From the NCBI GenBank assembly GCA_907165065.1, contig OU015524.1, positions 59,003,295-59,067,294 on the forward strand: 64,000 bases of DNA. Reading direction: 5' to 3'. Source of the DNA: Caprimulgus europaeus (Eukaryota; Chordata; Aves; Caprimulgiformes; Caprimulgidae). Below are positions 14,701 to 26,700 of this stretch, piece by piece. Within the stretch, counting starts at the first letter, position 1; every line of letters begins with the position of its first letter. The notes below the pieces were generated by a model that had not been told where the DNA came from, did not search any database, and was given only the letters and a program-made list of their open reading frames with translations. Made by a program: the position numbers and the translations under genes.

Positions 14701-17700
14701 GGGTCCCAGTTTTAGGGAATCAGCTTGACCTGCTGTCCTGGTTGAACGTATGGAGTGGCAGTAAGGCACGTTTGCTGGCTTATTTCTCTGTTTCTGTCTC
14801 CAAATGTAGTAACTCATTTTTCAAGTTTTACATTTTAGTAGAGTGAGGTCATGTTCCTGTGAATATGTTTAATGTTAAGAAAGATTGATGAGATGTTTGC
14901 AAACCACCTACTGTTCTCCTCCCAGTGGAGAGGGGGCCCCAAAAGGGGCGTAGGCATTCCCTTGCAGGGTGCTGCCCACCCCTGTGCAGGACCAGGACTC
15001 CTCCTCCACCAGCATCTTAGGGGCTCTGGTCCACTCGCCTGCAAGCCTGAGGATGGCAGTTGGCAGCACAAGGCCTTGGTAAGGGAACTGACGCTGCCCC
15101 AGCAGCACATCCCACGGTGTCTGTGCTGGTGCCATCAGGTAGAGACTGTGAGGCTTCAGGGTCTCCTTGTGTCAAAGATGTGGAAACTCACTGCTTGAGA
15201 TCTATTGAAATTTTGCCTCTCAGGTGCTTAAGAGTAAATTTTCTTCTCTGCCCTGCCTGCCCCCCCCCCCCCCATCCCCTTTCTTATTTTTCGGGTTGTT
15301 ATTTTGGATGTGGGATTATGGAAAATCCCAAATAATATACTGTGAGGTATATGAATGTGCGAGCTTGCAGTCTTTGCTCAGGTGAGCAATTACAATTGCA
15401 AAGTCCACCCAGAGTGTGGTTTCCCGATTTATTTTTCTTTTTTTCCCATGCAGAGCTGAGCAGTTGTAAATCTCTGCTAATATAAAGTTTTGTTGTGTGG
15501 GATAGAAGAGACATGAAAAGGAGAGATTGAAGAAATGTTTGCCTATTTTTGTGTTGGACTAGGGATCAGATGTTACAGTTAAAAACTGAAAATCAGTCAG
15601 TAGAAAATTTAGCATGACAAAATATCAGAAGTTAGTGGGATTTGAATTAATTTCTGAATTCTGGTAATTATAACAAGTTGTATTTTACTGTAATGTAAAT
15701 AGGATGAATTCTTAATCAGTTAAGAGCTTCAGCTCCTTTGTAGATGTACTTTGCACATCCAACTTAGGACATGTAAGGCTTCGTTCATAAATGTGTTTTA
15801 CAGAGGAAATGTGTGGTAGTGGCCCACAATAATGGGAAAATAACTTAGGATTAACTGTTTGCTAATTAAGTACTTTGAATTTTTGCCAAATAAATTATAT
15901 TATGGAACACAGTTTTTAAGATTTTCCAGCAAGTGAGTGCTTCAGAACAAACCACAGAGCAGGAAAACATTGTGTACCTTTGTGTAAGAAGAACCAAGGC
16001 TTGCATACTGCACATGCAATATATATTAGACAGAAAATGTCCACAAGGTATGTCTGCAGCATTCCTCCACGCCAAGGCTGAGCAAGGCTAACGGAGCAGT
16101 ACGCTTTTACTCTGTGATAAATTACTGTTGTTTGCTATGCAAATCTTATGATTGTAATTAGGCTCGGATTTGGACTGCTGTGTACACTGATCTTTGTTCC
16201 CTCTGCGCACGGGAGCTAATTCTAATGCTGCAAAACAACGCAGCAAATGTCGGGCACTGCTGGGCTGGACGGTCGTTTCTCATGGGTCGTCTTTGCTCAA
16301 AGTGGACATTTTGAAAGGAATGATTTACCTCCACCTTCACAGCGCACGTAAACCGGGCCACAGGCATCTTCGGGGCCACTGAAGTGTTCAGGTACTGTAA
16401 AGTCTTCGCTTGAAAGTAGAGGTTGGAGAAAGAGCAGGAAGGAATGCCTGATAGGCATCTAGTTTTTAGCAAACTGGTTTTAAAAAGTGGTATTCAGCCG
16501 CTGATTGGTTAAGGAGCCGGTGGTATGCTCGAGCTATCCCAGCAGTGATTGCAGTTCCTAGTATGGCTATGTATAGCTCCGTTATCTCTGCAGCAGGACT
16601 CGGTGTAACCGCAGCCTGTGGCTCCTCGCCCACGCTAACGAGCTCTCCCCAAGGCAGGGCTTGTGCCTGTGGGGGTGGCACAGCGCTCGGATGGTGCCGC
16701 TGTTTTGGAAACCCCGGTTTGTTAACTGTGTTTGAGTCCAGCCTGCCCCACCCGCCGCACCAGCTTGGCTACTGCTGGCTGCGGGAGTTTGTCCCTGTGC
16801 GGCGTGGCTGGCCCCAGAGCCGTCTAAAGGAGAAGGCAAGCTCGCTGCTGGGCTTTAGTCCACAGCAAGGGAGAGCTGTCACCTAGACCTGGACTGAGGG
16901 GAAGCACCACCGTGGTGAGGACGGTACAGGTGAGCCACACTCACAGCCCGCCCTCCTCCTTGGGAAGGCGGCCACCAGTGTTTCGGTCAGCCTCGCGTGG
17001 TGGGCTTTTGCGGTCAGCCCCTGTGCTGAGAGCGCATCCTGCAGGCAGCCGCTGTCATTTTTTGGGTGACCCAAAGAGCAGGAGAAAGCCATGGCTACCG
17101 ACCATGCCTCCCGATGGTTGGGCAGAACTTGGGAGCAGATGCATTTAGGGGCAGGGGTACCAGGCTGGGGGTGTACAGGTGATGTACCCCCTTCTCTTAG
17201 CCCGTCCAGCGGTGGTTAACAGGGCTCGAGCACCTCGTCCATGTGACAGGGTGGTGGCTGGGCACCTGCTCCCTGCTCCGAGTCTGCACCCGTGCTGGGC
17301 TCTTCTGTACACATGCTTCTCCACTGCTGCGGTGGAGTTCAGCAAAATAAAACTTTTTATCAGCTACAGCACCTATTACCTTGTGTAGCTTTCTACAGGT
17401 GGAAAAAGGCATTTGTTTGGAACTTTTTCACAGTCCTTGCAAAGGCATAGAGCAAGAACGAAGAAATACCCTCTAGGGAAAAATATAGCACTGCTGCTCT
17501 AAAGATATAGTAAAATGACACGGTCTGATTTTTAACAGCTTGTAACTCCTGTGAATCTCTTTTCTTTCTTTTTGTTGCCTACTCATCTAAATCACAGCAA
17601 AGCAGAGGAACAGAGACAGTTTTACTTTTTCTTGCATGCTTGCACATTATCAAGTATTCCTGTAAATGTGACTTTAAATCCATTAATTTTGTTTGTTTAA

Positions 17701-20700
17701 ATACAATTTAAGGGATCAGGGAAACTGTAAAAGCATCAAGTGAGGAACTAAAGTGCCTAGGAAGAAGCAGAAAAAATCTTCACAGAAAGTGATTTTTCTA
17801 ACCAAGTGTATTTCATTCCTAGTGCTAATACGACTGGATGTAGCTGGATGCTCTATATTTCAGAACAGGTTAGAATGTGTTCTGAGGCTGTTGTTGAAAA
17901 AATTACATTTTACTTAAGCAGCTAAGTTAAAATGAAGCATTAAATGTGTGTGAGCTTTGCAAACCAGTGCCATGCTGCAGCTATGGTAATGCATACCTTC
18001 CTTCGCTGATGGCATCTGTAATTTACTGTTGAAGTACAAAGGATCATGAATGGGTCTGTAATTATCTCCAAGGAAGAATCTGAACTTGACAGTTTTGCGC
18101 TGTTAGTTTGGGGGGAAGAAATTACAAAGATTCCCGTTCCCCAGGGTAGTCCCTAAAATTGTTATATTTACAGTGGCCCAATCCTTGCTTCTGGTACACC
18201 TGGCAATTTTTAGTGTGCAATAAATTCAGAGTCAGGGTACTGACATGCTGGTGTGGGGTCAGAAATACTGTGTAGTGAATGTAATTCTGGGATGCCTGTT
18301 AAATAACTAAATCCGCTAGTTATCTTCGTATCCCATCTAACAAATCACAGAAAATCCTAGAACAAGCCTTGTGCAGCTCCAAGTGTTTCAAGGTGCCAGG
18401 TCAGAATCCTAAGCCCTACTAGCAAGGTGCCTAAAACCCGCTTCCAGCTGTGCAGCTCATTTCGTTCAGCGCTAGCTGACGGCTTTGCCGTGCGGGTTAG
18501 GCGTGCCTCCTGGGGCCCCTAACCTCGGTGGCGTGTTCAGCACCTGTCTGGATGCAAAGCAGTCCCTGATGTTGGAGGGGAACCCTCCCTAGCACTTGCA
18601 CTGTGTGAATCATTTCAGACCTTACGTCCTGGCTGCGGAGGACCAAGGCGCGTTGCCTAGCAGGGCACCAGTGCTCAATTTGGAGACCGATTCACGGGGA
18701 CCCTTTTTCCCTTTCCCTTTCCAGCCTCCCTGCAAGCTGCCCACCTTGGGCCTCTGCAGCGGGCACTGCCCTGGAAGGTTTGCTCAGGAGCTCGGTTGTG
18801 ATGAATCACAGAAGCATGGTATGGATTGATAAGGTCGTGTACTTTATGATTAGATACATCCTCCCTCTAACAGCGGTTCTTTGTCTCCATTTTTGTTTCG
18901 GTAATGCTTTTCGGCAGTTTGCATACGACGACTCACCAAGCAGGAGCTGTTTGACTTGAGACAAAGTCACTATTATTCTAGGTAAGCTCAGGAAGCCCTC
19001 ATAATTTTGTTGCCTTCAGAAGACATATATTGTTGGCAATTTCTTTAAAAGCCAGTTAAGTTACATCGCCAAGAAAATGTTTTTTTTTTTTTTCTTGCAG
19101 CTGAGCTGTAAAGGACTTCCAGGTACATAAAACAGTGTGTAACAAGAAAAATCTGCCTTGCAGCTGTATTACTTATTTTTTGTGCATTTTAAGTGATGGG
19201 TGTAGAGTGGCATGTGCTTTATCTGTAGCACTAGGAAAAAAAAAAATCACATATTTCAGCTACTCATACTGCAGGTGTGCAGTCTGGGAGCCATGGCAAA
19301 AGAAAACTATTACATGGTCCCCAGATTATTGAAAAACATGGACTACTGCAGTGCCTGCAGCCTGACGAATATGCAAGTCTACCTCTTCATTTAGAGTTGA
19401 TGGAGAACCAAGAATTCAGTAGGAACACTTCAGGCTTATTTGGGGAGACTTTGAACTAGACTTTTGAGGCGTGTAATTTAGTCAAGTGCCTACTGTTGAC
19501 AAACTGAAACCTTTTCGAGCCACCCTGAATATGGCATTTATGGTGCTACTGTCCTTTCTCAAAGACCATCTCTGATGCCTCTCCAGGCAGCGTTTCCTGA
19601 GCCCTAATGCTTCTCTTGACTTCTCCTTGGCTACGAGCTACCAGGGCTACCACCCTGTCTGTGGTGAAGCCACATCTCTCCTTCCCCAGTCTCTGCTACA
19701 GCGTCCCATGGCTCCCTTGGACTCTCGGGTGTTCTGGCTCCCCTCCTCTGCTCGTTATTGTCACTTACTGAATAAATTAGCTCAGCAAAGTTTTCAGAAG
19801 TAAAAAACACCGAGGTAGTCATGGATGACCAATGGCAGCTTTTTCTTTTAACTCGGTCGTAAAGTGGTTTTGGCACACTGGTTTGGTTTCTACTGTCTAT
19901 AAAAAGGTTTTGAGCAAGAAGTCCCCTTTTTCCCATTGCCCTGTGTGACACCAGTGCTGGGATGACCTTCTGCTGGAGAGTATCGTTGCTCAGTTGTGTC
20001 GCCGCTCCAGATGAGTTTCCCTGGCAACCGGTTTGAGCTACACTGAACCAAAAATATCTCACTGTGCTGGGGAAAAGTCGGTTTGCAGACATGTATTTCT
20101 CGTTAATGACTTTTCTGGATGGTTCGTGTGTTCAGCCTGCAGATGGTCGTTACTGTGAACCAGTGACTGGGAAATGTGGGGTGCCCTTGTTGCTTACTTC
20201 CACGGGCAGCAGTGTCTATGAGAAGGCTGCCCTTGCGTGACTGTCAGCTGAGCTGCGTCTGAAAGACCCATCGTACTCATTTTTCATGGTACACTGAGGG
20301 TCTTCTCTTCTACTGCGAATGGTCTGTGGAGGCTCACAAAGTCACAGTGATCTTTCTTGGATTCCTTGGACCTCTGCAAATTACTTTGGTTATTACTAAC
20401 AACTTTGCCCTTCTCATTTCTATATAAATATCCGCACCTTGGTTTATAGGTGTGCATACTGCGAGCTCCAGTTTTGCTGTCATCCGAGTCGCCAAAGGCA
20501 TGGTTTGTGACGCCTCCAAATGAGCTTGCGTATAAATCTTTGGAGGTCAAGACTCACCAATTTGCACAAGAGAGAATGCACAAACTGGAGGTCTTATTTC
20601 AAACCTTCCTAGTTCAGTTTTGGCTTGCAGATAAGTCTTTTCACTACCTAATGTAGAACAGTGGTGTGAAGAAAAGCATTGGTAATTCAGGATGTCTTCT

Positions 20701-23700
20701 CAAGGTGACAAAATTAGAAGAGACTAAATTGGAGAGCAGTATGTCATTTTTAGTAACAGCTTCCCTTTTCTGGCTTTGTAGGGTGTGAGGATTGCGGTAA
20801 AAGCCTTATAGGAGAATGCAAACTCCACGGACCACTCATCAGGGCTAAAGATAGGGTTATTCCTAGCCGAGCCCGTCTCACCCTACCTCATTACCTCACT
20901 TTGCGAGTGTTGGAGCTGCGAGCTGGAAACCAGCAGAGTAAGTATTTGACCTCTTTTTCCCAGACTTGAGAAAGAGGAGGCAAAAGTCCTAATACTGGCT
21001 TGTTTTTCGTGAATAACTCAAGGCATAATCATTGGGTATTAGCCGTATGAAGACTACTTTATTTTCAGCTGAGCACAGCTAAAGCTCACATTCAGCTACT
21101 GTTTTCTGTGACTGATTTCTAGTAACCTCGATGCATAGACTGATGGCAGGACATTAGCCAGAGCTGGTGTGACATTTAGCTGTGAGCAATCAGTTAGCTC
21201 TGTTCAGTCAGTACAAGTTTAATGAATGTTGAATTTGTAGCTAATAGTAACAGCCATGCACTGTTACATATTTTTTTCTTTTCCCTAAGCATGCAAAACA
21301 GGAAAGAGTATTCAATAAGAAGTCAGAAACAAAATGGTGAATAACATCCCTCATCCATCCTCTGCAAAATCAAAAGACCACAGAGGGTTAATTTACCTTT
21401 TGCAGCATCTTCAGTTCATATTATAGAAAGACTGTTATTTCCTTCTGAAGGCAGAGCAATTTGAATGCCCAAACTCGAACAAGGGAATTACATTGTTTGT
21501 GTCTAGATTGCGTTTCAGAAAAAGAATGACAAGATGCCTGTTGTGATGCACCATTGGTATTAGGCAGGGGAATAAGTAGAATGATTTTTGTAGATTCTTT
21601 CCACTCATACTGGGAGAGAACAACCTCATAAATTATGCCAGCAAGCAGAGCACTATGATAACATCAGTCTGTAGATTCAAGACTAGCAACACATTTGTGT
21701 TGCACCCTCAGTTTCATATCCTGTCATGGATTTTAGGCATTTCTGTATTCAACGTAATACCCATTAAAAAAAAAAATCCTGTACATATTTACATCCTTTT
21801 CAGATTCTTTTTGTTAGAATTGTTTACCTGGGTTATTTGTTTAGAAGAATTCATGTGTTCTGCATTATTGTGTTTATCTCCATTTTCACAACTGTAAATA
21901 TACAAGAAATAGTTTGTGATGTCTATATTAATATTAGACTGGTCTTTTTTTAATTCACAGTCCTTGGAGTATTTGCAAAGAAAGTAATACAGAAGAGAAC
22001 ACAGTTTGGTCCTTATGTTGGTCAACTGTCTACAAAACTGACCCGCTATGATGAGAGCAGGCTAGTACTGCAGGTAAAAACCCAGGGGCTTACTATGAAG
22101 TGCATACATGTCTTTAACAGTTCATATGTGTTTATGTATTTGAACCAGTCAATTTGCCGCCCAATTTAATTAATTAATTTTACTTCTGATCAGTATGTGT
22201 GAATGTAAATCACATTATTTGACAGCACAGCATAACCTGAAGTACCAAAATGTTCCTGTATATTGTGTTTTCTAGAAGTTTGCTTTCCTGCTTTCTAGTT
22301 TTACCGCTTCCAAGGTGATTTACCTGTCAGTCTAACAGCTCTTGATAAACTTTTCACAGAGCATGGCTACTGAAGGTATCCAAGGATAGGGCTGCCTTTT
22401 CAGATAAAACAAAAAGATTTATACTTAACACCGTGCCACTGAGAGGGTTATGTTTGTGCAGTGAGTTAGCAATAATGGCAGAAATATGCAGTAAGGCACC
22501 TGCTTAGTACAGAGAAACAATGCAGGGATGGGGAAACACTTCTTAATGATGTGATTTTATGTAAACTTTGACATACAGTGCACTCACTCAGTTTATTTAG
22601 TCAGATTGTTATTTAGGGCTGGTACCATCTCTTGCTGCATGCACAGATATTGATCATTTCATCTGGACCATGATACTATTGTTTGTACTTTATCCAGCAT
22701 GAATAGTGGTCTCCCAGGACTAGCCTAGCGTGGACATATCTGCATGCACATCCTTTCCCACAGGAATTTGGTAGGAGTGATAGTTAATTATAACCTTCTA
22801 CGCCCTGGTCGTTGCACATTTTGCTGCATGGAGTCACGGCTGGGCCCACCTCTGTCATAGAGAGTGTCTGTAGTCAAGCCACAGCCTCCATCAGGACTTC
22901 CCAACAGGTCACAATTCCTCCAGAGCCTGGGTTTGGTATCGAGCCCTCTCACTGCCCAGAAAAGAGGGAGCAGCAGCAGCTGCCTTGTAAAATGTTTTTT
23001 GTCTGTGTTTGAGCTTTTTCCAGAAGCTTGGGACTCGAAAACACTGTGTGTTGTGGAGGAAGGCATAGATACAGATAGTTCTGTAATTTAATTTGAGAGC
23101 AAAAGTAACAGCTTCAGTAACTGATGTAAACTTAATTTGCTCATGGAAATCATGTGAGTGGTCTGCCAGGAATGTTAACACTGTCCTTTTGTGGAATTTT
23201 CATGGCATGTTGACACCAGAGAGGATTTGTTCTTCTCCATAACTAAGTTTTTTCCATCTTTTTATGAGACACTTTAATTCTTACAAAGGCAGAAAATGTA
23301 ATTCTCTAACAAGCATGCAAGCACGGATGAGCTAAGCACCCAGTTCCTTCCCTTTCACCAAGCCATTGTAAACCACACCCTTTCCTTTATCAGTCAGCCA
23401 CGTTTGCTTGGAAGTATACAGTGATAAGCAGAGCTCTGGCTGATGAATGCACTGTTTCTTCAGAAGAGGAGACTTCTGAAGAGTCCCAGGTTTCCTACAT
23501 GACAGCAGTAGCTGCCTTGACTTCTCCCTAGCAGCATTCTGAATATGTGACCAAACTTGTCCAACAGGCAGGTGTTTTCATCATAAATGTGACAAGGTTT
23601 AGGTAAAATAGTTCCTGGAAGAAATGGAAATGCAACTTCTTTTGCAATTAGTAGCTCCCTTAAGTGGTTAGTAGAACAGATACATGCTGTGCTTACATCT

Positions 23701-26700
23701 GTTGTGCCACATCAGCAGACCGTGATCAAGACTTACGATGCAGAAAAGCAACTGTCTTGTGTCAGGTTGGGAGTGTTTGCCTTGTAGAGGCATTCCCTCG
23801 GAAAGGAATCTAGGAAGAATGAGATAAAGCAAAAAGAGATCTTTCTGGCACAGTTGTTAATTTGTGTTTACTTTTGCACTGTTAAGGGGAAAAAGAGAAG
23901 ACTGTTAAAATGCCATTATATTGTATGTTACCTCTCTGGACTTGTTACACAAGTTATACAATTGTTCCGTGCAAAATGTAGCGTTAATACAGCACTGATG
24001 TTTGAGATTATCAAGTACTCAGGAAGTACATTAAGGCATAAAGCTTATCTTTCTACCTGCCTGCACTTAGTTCCTATAATATTATCTTTATATAACATAA
24101 AAATGATGAAATATAAACTGGAAATACATACAAAGGCTTACAGTTATTTTAGTAGTTGGGTGCCTCGGCACGTATTCGTTCTTCACTTTCTTTTGCACTC
24201 AGTGTTCTTTAAGAGTGATCTATTTCAAAACAACCATGATTTCAAAGGACATATGACCAAGACAGGGTAAATAGCCGATAGCCATGATTCCAAGTTAAAG
24301 AAAACTAATGTGCCTCTATACAGGACTTGGTTTTATCATGTTCTTTCTTCTATCCTCCGCTTTTGTTTCAGGTATTGAAAGATGGAGGGAAGTACTTTCT
24401 GGACACTCCCAATGAAGACTGTGGAAACTGGATGATGTTTGTCCGGCTCGCCCGGAACCAAGAAGAACAGACCCTTGTGGCTTACCAGCACTGTGGAGAA
24501 GTCTACTTCACAACTGTTAAGGTAGTTAAACCCACATTGCTTTACCTGTCATCCAAATGGAGATTTATAGGCAAAGGTTCTGAAAAGCTAACCCTTTTAC
24601 AGATGGAAGATTGATTATATTCTGATCTTTATTACATACCTCCTTTTATATCACTTAATCCATAGTAAAGCAAGCAGCGTATGGGGTTTTCCAGTAAAAG
24701 GCGGGTGGTGTGTACTTGCTGTTATGAGTAGTGAAGAAACTGAGCAGAGAGAAACAAGAAATATCATTCATGATGGCAGTGTTTAAACATGAATGTTGTA
24801 AAGTTCTTCAGCTCCAGATAGGTACATGGTGAGATTATCTAGCATTGTTACATTCAACAGTACTTCATCCTGGAAAGAGCAAACACATTCTTTTCCTTCA
24901 TTACATTTTTGGACACACGGCGTATTCTGAGCACATTACCAGGTGCTCAGGAACAGGGTGCTAAGTAGAATCATACTGTTTTCCACTCCCATTAAATCTG
25001 AAGACTTAACTGCAGAACTTAGAATACTGCAATGTTGCCATGAAATCCTCAGTTTATGTTAGAGATTCTGGACTACATCTTTGTCTGAGTAGAAAGAACA
25101 AAGTACTCTGTATTTACAAATGACACTGGAAGATACAGTCTTGTTTTTTGTTGCTTTGGCCACTTTCTCAGGCAAAGTTTGTTTAAATCAGAACTTACTC
25201 TTTTGTATGCTCAGGAAACTAAAGTCTGTAAGTTGAACATTCATTGTTTTCCTTTTTTATTCTTAAGTTAATGCTTGTATATCATTGTGAGCAACATTAA
25301 AAAGAAAAAAAGAGAGAACATTAGTCAGAAGAAGGTACTGTGGGGTTAAAATCCAGCATTTTAATTAATACAATTATTAAAATATTTTATTTTTAAAAAC
25401 CCCCAATGTAGAAAATTATATACTAATCTGAGACATTGTTTAGGCTGTGTTTGAGAATCTATTGCAGTTCATATAATTTGAGATTTCAATTTGATTTTAA
25501 ATGCATGCTATACTTGTAGAACTGACAGGATTAATAATGCTATATTTGGGAAGCATTAAAAATGCTTTTCTAAGAAGTTGTAGTTATGAACTGGTAACTT
25601 AAAATTTCCAGTATAATTTAAGTACTATTGAACCAGCTCTCTGTTGACTTCAGCAGAACTCTGCTCATTGGCATTAATGGAGAGTTGCATCCTAGATACT
25701 GACATGAAGAGTATCAGGATAAGGAATGTGTCTTGTAACTTTTACTGTGCAGTGCATCATAGGGAACTACATTGGTTTTGTTTCTCCTCAGTCCAAGTAT
25801 CATTCAGGCTACAGATTTTGTCCTGGTCAGCAAAAATGATAGCCTTTTGTTACACTTAGGCACACCCTGCTGGTCATGGTGTGAGGCTGCCTTAGGGCTA
25901 GTTAGGAAGATATTTTCTCAAGATGTTCTGAATAAAGTCTGTTAAGTTGGGAGTAGAAGGGTTGGCTCCTCTACCCACTGGTTTTACAAAGAGATGGGAT
26001 TTCAGTGACATGGAACTGCAGCTACAAAAACATACATGTAAGTGGCATACTAAAAGCACTGTTAGTGTACTTGGTGAACTAATGACTGCAGTCCCTAGAA
26101 ATAAGTGCTTTAAAACAGTACAGAATTATGAAGAAGTAAAAATCATCCATGGTTGCTGTCTCTCTCATCACAGGAGAGTTTCATGTAGGTGCTGCCATAG
26201 CTTTCTCTTGCTGTCACGGGTGAGACAGAGTAAATGACAGCTTGTAGTGGATTTGGATAATGCTGTTTAATCTCAGTTTTACTGAGATTAGGGCTTTTTC
26301 CTTACTTGACTATTTCACACACTGATGCACTTGCTCCCCCTCCAAAGTCACGTTGACTAGGTCTCAGCTTCCCACAGAAGAGGTTGCTGCTGGTCCAGGA
26401 GTGTCAGGCAGAAAGTGATGACAGTGTCATGCTGTGCAGCTGTTTGTGGGTACCAGTCTCGAGTGACACTGGCCAAGGTCCTGGGGCATCCCCAGGCATT
26501 TGTCTCTGTGGAGCTTGGTTTTCTCCATCTAAATAGACTATATGCATGACCAGCTTCCTGGTTGGTGGCTCTGCCTCATGTTCTTTGTTGAGTGGAGAAT
26601 TCAGCATGTACCATTTTTGTTTAGGCCAGCTGTTATGAAAACATACAACCAACGCATACTGGTTGTAGTTAGCAAGCAGGCTTGTGCTTGGGAGTTCAAA

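Larger units (their letters stand above)
5720..20781 (+). other. PLAGL1: PLAGL1 intron 1 (15 kb)
   Basis: Apart from a CR1 fragment near 6.9-7.3 kb, a (TCAA)7 microsatellite, a C14 run and a GC-rich patch at about 16.2-17.4 kb, I see nothing functional that I can support. No open frame in it has recognisable protein motifs or matching splice phases. Confidence 0.6.

Noticed and set aside
14872..15198. GC-rich open frame of 108 codons in PLAGL1 intron 1
   Set aside because: Overlaps several other frames, no protein motif, no phase match with PLAGL1 exons.
16120..16165. tatgcaaat octamer in an AT-rich stretch as a POU-type enhancer
   Set aside because: A single octamer is expected by chance over 64 kb, and I have no conservation data.
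18880..18985. Exon-like piece ending in a good donor (ctaggtaagctc)
   Set aside because: No matching acceptor, frame or motif. Exon 5719 joins 20782 with a perfect phase and the WCEDC motif, so an extra exon is not needed.
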